The translations under genes were made by a program, and so were the position numbers. Shown here in pieces: positions 25,041 to 34,054 of a stretch of 64,000 nt of DNA. Source of the stretch: Rhodophyticola sp. CCM32 (lineage in GTDB: Bacteria; Pseudomonadota; Alphaproteobacteria; Rhodobacterales; Rhodobacteraceae); the NCBI RefSeq assembly GCF_004751985.1, contig NZ_CP038492.1, positions 1,736,001 to 1,800,000 on the forward strand, written 5' to 3'. A model generated the notes under the pieces. The model was not told the DNA's origin, did not search any database, and saw only the letters and a list, made by a program, of their open reading frames with translations. How positions within the stretch are numbered: position 1 is the first letter of the stretch; each line of letters opens with the position of its first letter.

Positions 25041-25911
25041 ATTTCCGGAAGAGCTTTGTCTGATCGAACATCGCCTCAAGCGTTTCCATGCGATCCTTCG
25101 TATCGCCCCAGGTCAGGTTTTGAACCGTCGAAATCATCGTCTCCAGCAGGAGAAGCGGCATGACTGCGGAATCCCATGCAGACGGCACAACGATCCGGCT
25201 GCTGAAGCTGAGGTCCGCCAGATGATGAACGGGAGAGCGCCATTGGTCCGTGAAGAGGATGAGCTTTGCACCCTTTTTATGTGCCATCTCCGCCAATTTT
25301 AACGTGTTGTTCTCATAGCGTCGCATGTCGAAAATGATGAACACATCCCCCGCAGACACATCCAATAAGTAATGCGGCCATGCGTTGGAGGTGGATTGAA
25401 TATGGGTGATCTGCGGCCGGATCACCTGCATGTGCAGGAACAGATATTCGGCCAAAGTATGCGTTATACGACCGCCAACGATGTAGAGATGATGATCCGT
25501 GTCGGCGCATATTTCGCATGCCGCATCAAAGTCTTTGGGGTCGATCTGGCCCAATGTGTGCCGGATATTGTCCATCACGGCAGCGGTTAGCCGGTTCAGA
25601 AGATGCTCAGACGGGGCGCGTTCAGCCCATGTATCGTGCTTGGCGATCGGGTTTTTTGCCTTGGCTTTCAGTTCTTCGCGCAGTTCTGTCTGGAATTCGG
25701 GATAGCCGCTGAACCCGAGTTTATGGACCATACGGGCAACCGTCGGCACGGACACTTTGGCGTCTTTGGCCAGCGCGCTGAGCGGCCCCAGACCTGACGC
25801 GGGATAGTTTTCCAGAATGGAATGCGCCAACTGGCGTTCTGCCCGCGTCAAATCATCCAGCTGTGTCTGGATGCGATCCGAGATGGTAAAAGTGCCTTCG
25901 GTCATCGGCAT
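25033..25911 (-). CDS. MurR/RpiR-family transcriptional regulator
   Basis: About 292 aa: an N-terminal helix-turn-helix (LSALAKDAKVSVPTVARMVHKL) and a C-terminal SIS domain (HHLYIVGGRITHTLAEYLF, GDVFIIFDMRRYENNTLKL) that binds a sugar-phosphate or amino-acid-like ligand. Possible ATG starts are 25911 and 25905; a TTG at 25929 is less likely. It is divergent from the amidohydrolase/TRAP/GS/ALDH/ADH operon across about 110 nt and is its probable regulator. Confidence 0.88.
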   Translation of the reverse strand: MPMTEGTFTISDRIQTQLDDLTRAERQLAHSILENYPASGLGPLSALAKDAKVSVPTVARMVHKLGFSGYPEFQTELREELKAKAKNPIAKHDTWAERAPSEHLLNRLTAAVMDNIRHTLGQIDPKDFDAACEICADTDHHLYIVGGRITHTLAEYLFLHMQVIRPQITHIQSTSNAWPHYLLDVSAGDVFIIFDMRRYENNTLKLAEMAHKKGAKLILFTDQWRSPVHHLADLSFSSRIVVPSAWDSAVMPLLLLETMISTVQNLTWGDTKDRMETLEAMFDQTKLFRKFT

Positions 25912-26021
25912 TGCCCGTTCTTTGATCAAAAAATATCAGCCCGATACGACATGGTAAATTTTTATCGAAACCCGTTGACAAAAATCAGGGGCTGCAAGAC
26001 GGTTATCGTACCGGAGGGGCC

Positions 26022-26801
26022 GTGTCGCAAGCCAACATTCATCTACCCAAAGATCATGACCAGGCAGGCAAGGCGACCGGAGCGTCATCTGTGGTGCTGG
26101 TGTGTGAACATGCATCCTACCACATACCGGCCGTCTTTGACGGCCTTGGCCTGTCACAGGCTGACCGCAAAAGCCATGCGGCTTGGGACCCTGGCGCGTT
26201 GGCGGTGGCGCAACATATGGCACATCATCTGAACGCCGGCCTGGTCGCGGCGCGGGTGTCGCGTCTGGTTTATGACTGCAACCGCCCTCCCAGCTCGGCG
26301 GACGCGATGCCCGCGCGCAGTGAAGTCATTGACGTTCCCGGCAATCGCAACCTCAGCCCGTCATCGCGGCAGGCACGCATCGACGCGTATTGTCACCCGT
26401 TTCGTGACGCGGTGCGCCGCGCCATCCAACGGGTCTCGGACCCTATTATCGTGACGGTTCATAGCTTTACGCCAGTCTATTATGGCAAACCGCGGGTCGT
26501 AGAGATCGGCATTCTGCACGACAGCGATACGCGCCTTGCAGATGCGATGTTGAACATCGCGCCCGCGCATACCGCCTGTAAAGTGGAACGTAACCAACCC
26601 TATGGGCCGGAAGATGGCGTCACCCACACCCTGAAAGAACATGCCATAAGCGCGGGGTATCTGAACGTTATGCTTGAGATCCGAAATGATCTGATTTCCA
26701 CGGCCCGGCAGCAAAAGGCGGTGGCCGCCATGCTATCGAAATGGCTTGTGGAGGCCGTCTCGCAGATGCCGGTGCCGGGGGATTTACGATGTCGGGCCTG
26801 A
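26022..26801 (+). CDS. N-formylglutamate amidohydrolase family protein
   Basis: A zinc-dependent amidohydrolase-fold protein, 259 aa, starting at GTG 26022 with GGAGG 4 nt upstream. VVLVCEHASYHIPAVFDGLG and the central VTVHSFTPVYYGKPRVVEIG are the family blocks; CEHA and HSF carry likely metal ligands. The archetype splits N-formyl-L-glutamate. In this operon a GS-like ligase and two dehydrogenases follow, so I infer hydrolysis of a gamma-glutamyl (N-acyl) amide, releasing glutamate. No histidine-utilisation genes are nearby. Confidence 0.82.
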   Translation: MSQANIHLPKDHDQAGKATGASSVVLVCEHASYHIPAVFDGLGLSQADRKSHAAWDPGALAVAQHMAHHLNAGLVAARVSRLVYDCNRPPSSADAMPARSEVIDVPGNRNLSPSSRQARIDAYCHPFRDAVRRAIQRVSDPIIVTVHSFTPVYYGKPRVVEIGILHDSDTRLADAMLNIAPAHTACKVERNQPYGPEDGVTHTLKEHAISAGYLNVMLEIRNDLISTARQQKAVAAMLSKWLVEAVSQMPVPGDLRCRA

Positions 26802-27358
26802 TGAAGGGATACATCCGCGCCGTGGATGCGGTCAATTACCGTGTGGGGCGTGTGATGATGTACGGCATCTTTGTTTTGATGGCGATATTGCTGTGGTCCT
26901 CGTTCAGCAAAACGTTTTTCTTGCCGACGCTGTGGACACTTGAGATGGCGCAGTTCGTAATGGTGACATACTATATCCTTGGCGGGCCATATTCGATCCA
27001 GCTTGGATCAAACGTCCGCATGGATCTGCTTTACGGGGAATGGTCGCTGCGCAAAAAGGCGTGGTTCGATCTGTTCACCATCCTGTTTCTGATCTTCTAT
27101 CTCTGTGTGCTGCTATACGGCGCGGTAGCCTCGACAGCCTATTCCCTGGGCTATTGGGGACAACAGCCGTTTTCCTTCTTTGCGGGCCTTGTGACCGGCG
27201 CCGAGGAGATCGGGCGCATGGAACGATCCTCGTCATCGTGGCGGCCTTACCTTTGGCCGATCAAGACTATGATGGTGACGGGCATGTTTTTGATGCTCCT
27301 TCAATGTATTTCAGAACTTTTCAAAGACGTTCTGCGGATCAAAGGCGACCTGACCTGA
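26789..27358 (+). CDS. TRAP transporter small permease (DctQ-like)
   Basis: The small membrane subunit of a TRAP importer, 189 aa, with four hydrophobic segments (MMYGIFVLMAILLWSSFSKT, QFVMVTYYILGGPYSI, FDLFTILFLIFYLCVLLYG, KTMMVTGMFLMLLQCISEL) and the family element NVRMDLLYG. I place the start at ATG 26789 with GGGGGA before it, overlapping the amidohydrolase end by 13 nt. The stop overlaps the large-permease ATG as ATGA. The loop around residues 130-155 is long, a feature of the taurine/mannitol-like branch. Confidence 0.88.
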   Translation: MSGLMKGYIRAVDAVNYRVGRVMMYGIFVLMAILLWSSFSKTFFLPTLWTLEMAQFVMVTYYILGGPYSIQLGSNVRMDLLYGEWSLRKKAWFDLFTILFLIFYLCVLLYGAVASTAYSLGYWGQQPFSFFAGLVTGAEEIGRMERSSSSWRPYLWPIKTMMVTGMFLMLLQCISELFKDVLRIKGDLT

Positions 27359-28686
27359 TGTCGTATGAACTGATTGCCACGCTGATGTTCTCGTCGATGA
27401 TGCTGATGTTGCTGACGGGGCAGCGGGTGTTTGGCGCGATTGGGTTTGTCGCCGTCATCGCGGCGCTGTTCTTGTGGGGCGACAGAGGTGGTTTTGACAT
27501 CGCCTTCTCGGCCTCGATGGGGCTGATGGGGTGGTATCCGCTTCTGACGCTGCCGATGTTTATTTTCATGGGCTACGTTCTGTCGGAAAGCAAAATCGCC
27601 GATGACTTGTATAAAATGTTCCATGTCTGGATGGGCGGGTTACGCGGTGGATTGGCCGTCGGCACGATTGGGCTGATGGTGCTGATCTCGGCCATGAACG
27701 GGTTGAGCGTGGCGGGCATGGCGATCGGATCAACCATCGCTTTGCCGGAACTGCTGAAACGCGGCTATGACAAGCGCATGGTGACCGGGGTCATTCAGGC
27801 CGGGTCAAGCCTTGGCATCCTTGTGCCGCCATCGGTGGTTCTGGTCCTCTACGCGATGATTGCGCGGCAACCTGTGGGTCAGCTTTGGCTGGCCGGTGTT
27901 GTTCCTGGCCTGATGATGGCGACGTTGTTTGTAATCTATATTGTCGTGCGGTGCCGCCTGAACCCTGCATTGGGTCCGGTGCTGGACGCCGGCGAGCGTG
28001 ACATTCCGCTGGCTGAAAAGTTGCGGCTTCTGCGCGCCGGGCTGCTGCCGGTGGTCATTTTCGCCATGATGATGGTGCCGTTTGTGAACGGCTGGACGTC
28101 TCTTGTGGAAAGCTCGGCCATCGGCGCGATCTCGGCCTTTGTGGCGGCGATCTTGAAGGGCCGGATGACCCGCGAGGTGTTTGAAAACTCGGTCCGCAAC
28201 ACTTTGGGTATCACCTGTATGTTCATGTGGATCATCCTCGCGGCCCTGGCCTTTGGGGCGGTGTTTGACGGATTGGGGGCGGTGAACGCGATTGAGGGCG
28301 TCTTCACCGAACGCCTGAACCTTAGCCCCTGGATGATCCTGGTCCTTATGCAGTTGAGCTTTATCCTTATGGGCACGTTTCTGGATGACACGGCGATGCT
28401 GGTCATTGTTGCCCCGCTTTATGTGCCGCTGGTGGGCGCGTTGGGGTTTGACCTGGTCTGGTACGGCATCCTTTACACGATCACGACTCAGATCGCCTAT
28501 ATGACGCCGCCCTTTGGCTACAACCTGTTCCTGATGCGGGCGATGGCCCCGCCCGAAATCTCAGTGCGCGATATCTATGCCTCGATCACACCGTTTGTGA
28601 TGATCATGTTGGTGGCTTTGACCCTCGTCATGATCTTCCCCGGAATCGCCACCTGGCTTCCTGACTACGTGTATAACCAACCATAA
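27358..28686 (+). CDS. TRAP transporter large permease (DctM-like)
   Basis: The main translocation subunit, 442 aa, with about a dozen hydrophobic helices. Family blocks: FIFMGYVLSESKIADDLYKM, LISAMNGLSVAGMAIGSTIA, GYDKRMVTGVIQAGSSLGIL and the C-terminal YMTPPFGYNLFLMRAM. The start at 27358 (MSYELIATLMF) overlaps the previous stop; a longer open frame upstream overlaps the small permease and is not used. It imports an organic solute with the Na+ or H+ gradient, together with the binding protein encoded next. Confidence 0.9.
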   Translation: MSYELIATLMFSSMMLMLLTGQRVFGAIGFVAVIAALFLWGDRGGFDIAFSASMGLMGWYPLLTLPMFIFMGYVLSESKIADDLYKMFHVWMGGLRGGLAVGTIGLMVLISAMNGLSVAGMAIGSTIALPELLKRGYDKRMVTGVIQAGSSLGILVPPSVVLVLYAMIARQPVGQLWLAGVVPGLMMATLFVIYIVVRCRLNPALGPVLDAGERDIPLAEKLRLLRAGLLPVVIFAMMMVPFVNGWTSLVESSAIGAISAFVAAILKGRMTREVFENSVRNTLGITCMFMWIILAALAFGAVFDGLGAVNAIEGVFTERLNLSPWMILVLMQLSFILMGTFLDDTAMLVIVAPLYVPLVGALGFDLVWYGILYTITTQIAYMTPPFGYNLFLMRAMAPPEISVRDIYASITPFVMIMLVALTLVMIFPGIATWLPDYVYNQP

Positions 28687-28731
28687 ATGAACTGCCGTCC
28701 AGGTGGTCGTCCCCAACCAAGGAGAAAAGAA

Positions 28732-29766
28732 ATGACGTCAAGACGCAAGTTTATCAAAGCGGCTGCCATGGCGCCCGCTGCCGCAGCGCTGGCCACACCG
28801 GCATTGGCGCAAAGCACGATCAGATGGCGGATGCAGACCTATGCAGGCGCCGCATTGGCCGCCGAGGTGATCGACCCGGCCATCGCGATGTTCAACCAGA
28901 TCGCGGGCGACCGCATGCAGATTGAACTGTTTTACGCAGACCAGCTGGTCCCTACCGGAGAGTTGTTCCAGGCCATGCAGCGCGGCACAATTGACGCGGT
29001 GCAATCTGACGACGACTCGATGGCATCCCCCACCGAGGTCACCGTGTTTGGCGGCTATTTCCCCTTCGGCTCGCGCTACTCCCTCGACGTACCGGTGCTG
29101 TTCAACCAGTATGGGCTGAACGAGATCTGGGACGAGCAGTATTCGGCAGTTGGTGTGAAACACATCTCGGCCGGCGCATGGGATCCCTGCCATTTCGCCA
29201 CCCGTGACCCGATCCGCAGCCTTGCGGATATGGAAGGCAAGCGCATCTTCACCTTCCCCACCGCTGGCCGCTTCCTGACGCGGTTCGGGGTGGTTCCGGT
29301 GAACCTGCCCTGGGAAGACATCGAAGTTGCCATGCAGACGGGCGAATTGGATGGCATCGCGTGGTCCGGCATCACCGAGGATTACACCGTGGGTTGGGCC
29401 GACGTGACCAACTACTTCCTGACCAACAACATCTCGGGCGCATGGGCGGGATCGTTCTTTGCCAATATGGACCGTTGGAACGAGTTGCCGGAAGACCTGC
29501 AAACGCTGTTCCGTGTGTGCTGTGACCAATCACATTACTACCGTCAGTGGTGGTATTGGGGGGGTGAAGCCAACCTGCGCGTCAATGGCGACAAGTTGGA
29601 ACTGACCACGATCCCGGATGAGGAATGGGCGACCGTCGAAGCGGCAGCGCAGGAATTCTGGGAAGAAATCGCCGCCGAAAGCGAAACCAAACGTCGCGTG
29701 GTTGATATCTTCCGGCAGTACAATGCCGATATGGTTCGTGCGGGGCGCCCCTACCGCTACGGTTAA
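28732..29766 (+). CDS. TRAP transporter substrate-binding protein (DctP family)
   Basis: Periplasmic binding protein, 344 aa from the ATG at 28732, preceded by AGGAG. The leader has a Tat-like motif (SRRKFIK) and a hydrophobic stretch with cleavage near ALAQ-S. Mature blocks typical of DctP: GELFQAMQRGTIDAVQSD, GKRIFTFPTAGRFLTRFG and WEDIEVAMQTGELDGIAWSG. The ligand-anchoring Arg of carboxylate binders would be in the FPTAGRFL region. Ligand unknown; the operon points to an amino alcohol or amine. Confidence 0.9.
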   Translation: MTSRRKFIKAAAMAPAAAALATPALAQSTIRWRMQTYAGAALAAEVIDPAIAMFNQIAGDRMQIELFYADQLVPTGELFQAMQRGTIDAVQSDDDSMASPTEVTVFGGYFPFGSRYSLDVPVLFNQYGLNEIWDEQYSAVGVKHISAGAWDPCHFATRDPIRSLADMEGKRIFTFPTAGRFLTRFGVVPVNLPWEDIEVAMQTGELDGIAWSGITEDYTVGWADVTNYFLTNNISGAWAGSFFANMDRWNELPEDLQTLFRVCCDQSHYYRQWWYWGGEANLRVNGDKLELTTIPDEEWATVEAAAQEFWEEIAAESETKRRVVDIFRQYNADMVRAGRPYRYG

Positions 29767-29781
29767 GGCGAACGCATCACC

Positions 29782-29809
29782 TGTGGGGGCTGCCATGGCG
29801 GCCTCCACA
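29782..29809 (+). terminator. Hairpin between TRAP binding protein and GS-like gene
   Basis: TGTGGGGGCTGCC, two-base loop AT, GGCGGCCTCCACA: 13 bp with two G-U pairs, 16 nt after the binding-protein stop. No T-run follows. It is probably a transcript-stabilising or attenuating stem rather than a full terminator, because the same-direction genes follow at once. Confidence 0.5.
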
Positions 29810-29829
29810 TCCGCAGAAAGAAAGACAAC

Positions 29830-31194
29830 ATGCCCGGAAACTGGACCTTTGAGAAGCTGAAGACCTGCGTCGCCGACGGATCAATCGACACGGTCCTTGC
29901 GTGTTTTGTGGATATGCAGGGCCGGTTGATGGGCAAGCGATTCCACGGTGTGAATTTTGTGGAGACCTCGTTTCAGGAAACCCATTGCTGCAATTACCTT
30001 CTGGCCACAGACCTGGAGATGGCAACGCCCGATGGCTATGCCTCGACCTCGTGGCAGACGGGATATGGCGATTATGTCATGAAGCCCGATCTGTTGACCA
30101 TTCGCCCTGTCCCGTGGCTGGAATGCACCGCACTGGTGCTGTGCGATGTCCTTGATCACCATACCCATCAGCCCGTCCCCCATTCGCCCCGCGCAATCTT
30201 GAAACGTCAGATCGCCCGCCTTGAGGCCTTGGGGTTTGAGGCCAAAATGGCCACCGAGCTTGAGTTCTTTTTGTTCGAGAAAAGCTTTGACGATATCCGC
30301 AAGGGCGGGTTCCGTGATCTAGAGCCGATCAGCGGCTATAACGAGGATTATCATATCCTCCAGACCACCAAGGAAGAAACCGTGATGCGGCCGATCCGCA
30401 ACCACCTATTTGCGGCGGGGCTCCCCGTTGAGAATTCCAAAGGTGAGGCGGAAGCGGGTCAGGAAGAACTGAACATTCGCTATTCCCCCGCGCTTGATTG
30501 CGCCGATCACCATTCCATCGCGAAACATGCGATCAAAGAAATCGCCTGGCAAAATGGCCGGGCTGCGACGTTCCTGCCGAAATGGCACAAGGACCGTGTG
30601 GGATCGTCTTCCCATGTGCATCAATCCCTGTGGAAAGACGGCGAAGCCGCGTTCTTTGACGCCTCTGCCAAACATGGCATGTCGACCCTGATGAAGCAGT
30701 ACATGGCGGGCCTGATCAGGTTCGCCCCCGATTACACATATTTTCTGGCCCCCAACGTCAACAGCTACAAACGTTTCGCAAAAGGTACGTTTGCGCCGAC
30801 CAAGACCGTCTGGTCCGTCGACAATCGCACTGCGGGCTTCCGCCTGTGTGGTGAAGGCACCAAAGCTGTGCGGGTTGAATGCCGTATCGGCGGGTCCGAC
30901 CTGAACCCCTATCTGGCGCAGGCCGTGATGCTCGCGGCGGGCATTCAGGGCATCGAGGATCAGCTGGAGCTGGCCCCGGCGACCACGGGCGATGTCTATG
31001 AGGACGCAAACGCCGTGGAGATTCCACAGACTTTGCGCGCGGCCACAGACACCCTGCGCGCCTCGCAATTCCTGCGCGACGCCCTGGGCGATGACGTGGT
31101 GGATCACTACACCCGTGCGGCGACCTGGGAACAGGAAGAGTTTGACCGGGTTGTCACCGATTGGGAAATCGCACGCGGTTTCGAAAGGGCTTAG
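29830..31194 (+). CDS. Glutamine-synthetase-family gamma-glutamylamide ligase
   Basis: A 454-aa member of the GlnA fold that would join glutamate to an amine with ATP. Seen: MATELEFFLFE (metal Glu), EAEAGQEELNIRY (Glu pair), GSSSHVHQSLW (metal His), NSYKRFAKGTFAPTKTVWSV, and VECRIGGSDLNPYLAQAVML (ATP-binding Arg). It lacks the adenylylation Tyr loop of true GlnA and resembles PuuA, IpuC and GlnA4-type enzymes. The neighbours, an iron alcohol dehydrogenase and an aldehyde dehydrogenase, point to an amino alcohol rather than a polyamine as the amine. Confidence 0.88.
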   Translation: MPGNWTFEKLKTCVADGSIDTVLACFVDMQGRLMGKRFHGVNFVETSFQETHCCNYLLATDLEMATPDGYASTSWQTGYGDYVMKPDLLTIRPVPWLECTALVLCDVLDHHTHQPVPHSPRAILKRQIARLEALGFEAKMATELEFFLFEKSFDDIRKGGFRDLEPISGYNEDYHILQTTKEETVMRPIRNHLFAAGLPVENSKGEAEAGQEELNIRYSPALDCADHHSIAKHAIKEIAWQNGRAATFLPKWHKDRVGSSSHVHQSLWKDGEAAFFDASAKHGMSTLMKQYMAGLIRFAPDYTYFLAPNVNSYKRFAKGTFAPTKTVWSVDNRTAGFRLCGEGTKAVRVECRIGGSDLNPYLAQAVMLAAGIQGIEDQLELAPATTGDVYEDANAVEIPQTLRAATDTLRASQFLRDALGDDVVDHYTRAATWEQEEFDRVVTDWEIARGFERA

Positions 31195-31198
31195 ACCT

Positions 31199-32572
31199 AT
31201 GGCGATCCAATGCATCTCGCCCATTGACGGGTCGGTTTATGCGACCCGCGAGACGCTGTCGCGCACGCAGGCCGATGCCGCCGTCGCGCGCGCCAGACAT
31301 GCGCAATCTGAATGGGCCGCGCGCGCCCTGTCAGACCGTATCGCGCTTGTACAGGCGGGCGTTGTCGCCGTGGGTGCAATGAATGACGACATCGTGCCCG
31401 AGATCGCCTGGCAGATGGGGCGGCCGGTGCGGTATGGCGGGGAATTTGGCGGTTTCAATGAACGCGCAACCTATATGGCCGGGATTGCGGAACAGGCGCT
31501 GGCCCCCATCGAGGTGGAAGACAGCGATGCCTTCCGCCGCGTAATCAAACGCGTCCCCCACGGTCTTGTGCTGGTCGTGGCCCCATGGAACTACCCCTAT
31601 ATGACCGCGATCAACACCGTCGCGCCGGCCTTGATCGCAGGCAATGCGGTGATGCTCAAACACGCCTCGCAAACCCCACTGGTGGGGGAGCGTATGGCCA
31701 GGGCGTTCCATTCCGTTGGCATCCCGGAGGACGTGTTCCAGAATGTTTTCCTCGACCACCAGACAACATCAGATCTAATCGCGGCGCGCAGCTTTGGCTT
31801 TGTGAACTTCACCGGCTCGGTCAGCGGTGGCCGCGCGATGGAGGCGGCGGCATCGGGCACGTTCACGGGCATCGGGCTGGAGCTTGGGGGCAAAGATCCG
31901 GGCTATGTCATGGAGGATGCAAATCTCGACGCGGCGGTTGAGACGCTGATCGACGGCGCAATGTTCAACTCCGGCCAATGCTGCTGCGGGATTGAGCGGA
32001 TTTACGTCCATGCCTCCCTGTTTGAGACCTTCGTCGAAAAGGCCGTTGCCATCGTGAACGGCTATAAACTGGGCAACCCGCTGGACCCCGACACCACCCT
32101 TGGCCCCATGGCCCATATACGCTTTGCAGACGTTGTGCGCAGCCAAACCGCTGACGCCATCGCGGCGGGGGCCATCGCCCATATCGACCCGGCCCGCTTC
32201 CAGGAAGATGGCGGCGCTTATCTGATGCCGCAACTTCTGACGAATGTGACCCACGACATGCGGGTAATGCGCGAGGAAAGCTTTGGCCCGGTTGTGGGCA
32301 TCATGTCCGTGAGCGATGATGCCGAAGCGATTTCCCTTATGAACGACAGCGACTTTGGCCTGACCGCATCGCTTTGGACCCAAGATGCCAAGCGGGCCGA
32401 AGCCATCGCCGACCGGATCGAAACGGGCACGGTGTTCATGAACCGCGCCGATTATCTTGATCCGGGCCTGTGCTGGACCGGCTGCAAAGATACCGGACGC
32501 GGCGGCGGGTTATCCGTCATCGGCTATCACAATCTTACGCGGCCAAAATCATATCACCTTAAGAAAGCCTGA
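31199..32572 (+). CDS. Aldehyde dehydrogenase family protein
   Basis: NAD(P)-dependent aldehyde dehydrogenase, 457 aa. Catalytic Asn in VAPWNYPYM, Glu in IGLELGGKDPGYV and Cys in FNSGQCCCGIERIYVH; cofactor block FVNFTGSVSGGRAMEAAASG. The start at ATG 31199 (MAIQCISPIDGSVYA), 4 nt after the GS-like stop, is chosen over an upstream frame overlapping the previous gene. Likely oxidises the gamma-glutamyl-aminoaldehyde to the acid. Confidence 0.9.
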   Translation: MAIQCISPIDGSVYATRETLSRTQADAAVARARHAQSEWAARALSDRIALVQAGVVAVGAMNDDIVPEIAWQMGRPVRYGGEFGGFNERATYMAGIAEQALAPIEVEDSDAFRRVIKRVPHGLVLVVAPWNYPYMTAINTVAPALIAGNAVMLKHASQTPLVGERMARAFHSVGIPEDVFQNVFLDHQTTSDLIAARSFGFVNFTGSVSGGRAMEAAASGTFTGIGLELGGKDPGYVMEDANLDAAVETLIDGAMFNSGQCCCGIERIYVHASLFETFVEKAVAIVNGYKLGNPLDPDTTLGPMAHIRFADVVRSQTADAIAAGAIAHIDPARFQEDGGAYLMPQLLTNVTHDMRVMREESFGPVVGIMSVSDDAEAISLMNDSDFGLTASLWTQDAKRAEAIADRIETGTVFMNRADYLDPGLCWTGCKDTGRGGGLSVIGYHNLTRPKSYHLKKA

Positions 32573-32576
32573 CACC

Positions 32577-33722
32577 ATGTGCATCACCGCAAACTGGTCC
32601 TACCCCACATCGGTTCGGTTCGGCGCGGGACGTATCACTGAGATTGCGGATGCTTGCACCGTTGCCGGTATATCCAAACCTTTGCTTGTCACCGATCGCG
32701 GCCTCGCCACGATGGAGATCACGGCGCGCACGCTTGATCATCTGGAGGCTGCGGGGATGGGCCGTGGCCTGTTCGCGGATGTCGATCAAAACCCCACCGA
32801 TATGAACGCCGCTGCCGGTATCAAAGACTACCGCGACGGCGGCTATGACGGGGTGATCGCGTTTGGCGGAGGCTCGGGGATCGACATTGCCAAGGTGATC
32901 GCCTTCATGGCGGGCCAAACGCGACCCTTGTGGGATTTTGAAGATGTGGGTGATTGGTGGACGCGGGCCGATGCCGACAAGATCGCACCCATCGTGGCCG
33001 TGCCCACAACCGCAGGAACCGGATCAGAGGTTGGACGCGCAAGCATCATCACGAACTCTGAAACCCACGAAAAGAAGATCATCTTTCATCCCAAAATGCT
33101 GCCAGCCGTCGTGATCTGTGACCCGGAACTGACCGTTGGCATGCCTCCGTTCATCACTGCGGGCACCGGGCTGGATGCCTTCGCCCATTGCGTTGAGGCC
33201 TATAGCAGCCCGCATTTTCACCCGATGTCCCAAGGCATCGCACTGGAAGGCATGCGTCTGGTGAAAGACTACCTGCCAAGGGCCTATGCCGACGGCACCG
33301 ATATTGAGGCGCGCAGCCAGATGATGGCCGCCGCCGCCATGGGGGCCACGGCTTTCCAAAAGGGCCTGGGCGCGATCCATGCTCTGTCGCACCCGATTGG
33401 TGCGATATACCATACCCACCACGGCACCACGAACGCGCTGTGCATGCCAGGCGTTCTGCAATTCAACAAACCCGCCATTGAAACCCGCTTTGATCAGGCC
33501 GCGGCCTATCTGGGCATCGCCGGCGGCTTTACAGGGTTCTGCGCTTATGTCGATGCACTCAATGCCTCGATGAGCATCCCCAGGACACTCGGCGAGATGG
33601 GGGTTGAGACCCCGGATATTGACAAGATCGTCGAGGGTGCGATGAAGGATCCAAGCGTTGGTGGAAATCCCGTTGAGATGACGCCGGAAAACACACGAAA
33701 GCTTCTGCTTTCCATGGTCTGA
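32577..33722 (+). CDS. Iron-containing alcohol dehydrogenase
   Basis: Group III (Fe2+-dependent) alcohol dehydrogenase, 381 aa. NAD site GVIAFGGGSGIDIAK, TTAGTGSEVGRASIIT, and iron ligands in TAGTGLDAFAHCVEAYSS and GAIHALSHPIGAIYHTHHG. It starts 4 nt after the aldehyde dehydrogenase stop. In the proposed route it oxidises the hydroxyl of a gamma-glutamylated amino alcohol to the aldehyde. No terminator is obvious in the 180 nt after its stop. Confidence 0.9.
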   Translation: MCITANWSYPTSVRFGAGRITEIADACTVAGISKPLLVTDRGLATMEITARTLDHLEAAGMGRGLFADVDQNPTDMNAAAGIKDYRDGGYDGVIAFGGGSGIDIAKVIAFMAGQTRPLWDFEDVGDWWTRADADKIAPIVAVPTTAGTGSEVGRASIITNSETHEKKIIFHPKMLPAVVICDPELTVGMPPFITAGTGLDAFAHCVEAYSSPHFHPMSQGIALEGMRLVKDYLPRAYADGTDIEARSQMMAAAAMGATAFQKGLGAIHALSHPIGAIYHTHHGTTNALCMPGVLQFNKPAIETRFDQAAAYLGIAGGFTGFCAYVDALNASMSIPRTLGEMGVETPDIDKIVEGAMKDPSVGGNPVEMTPENTRKLLLSMV

Positions 33723-33909
33723 AAAGACACGGTATCGACAGTTCTGGTCATCTTTCAGACCGCAGCCGAAGCCTCGCACATCATCCAATGCAGGGGCCTG
33801 TCCCGTGTCTCGGCAAGGGCTTTCACACAGCTATGAACGTCTGTGTCCGGTTTGACGGCAACGGGCATTGGCATGGCCTTTTCTCCGCAGGTATCCCTTT
33901 GATATGCGT

Positions 33910-34013
33910 TAAAGCACCCTGCCTTAAACTTGACTCACAAATACCCTGCCACGCTTCGCGTTCCCAGGGTATTTGTGATGCGCGATGTCTCAGGTGTAAG
34001 GCAGCATGCTGTA
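33910..34013 (-). repeat. 104-bp palindromic TA-flanked element (family 1), copy C
   Basis: Full-length, TA on both sides, same orientation as copy A and 3 differences from it. It lies in the 332-nt gap between the convergent alcohol dehydrogenase and BisC-like genes. The remainder of that gap (33723-33909 and 34014-34054) shows nothing I can name. The inner hairpin CAAATACCCTG / CAGGGTATTTG is intact here and could act as a terminator for both genes. Confidence 0.9.
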
Positions 34014-34054
34014 GGTTCCCCCAAGGCTGGCGCCGTTGGCGGTCTGGTTTCGGG

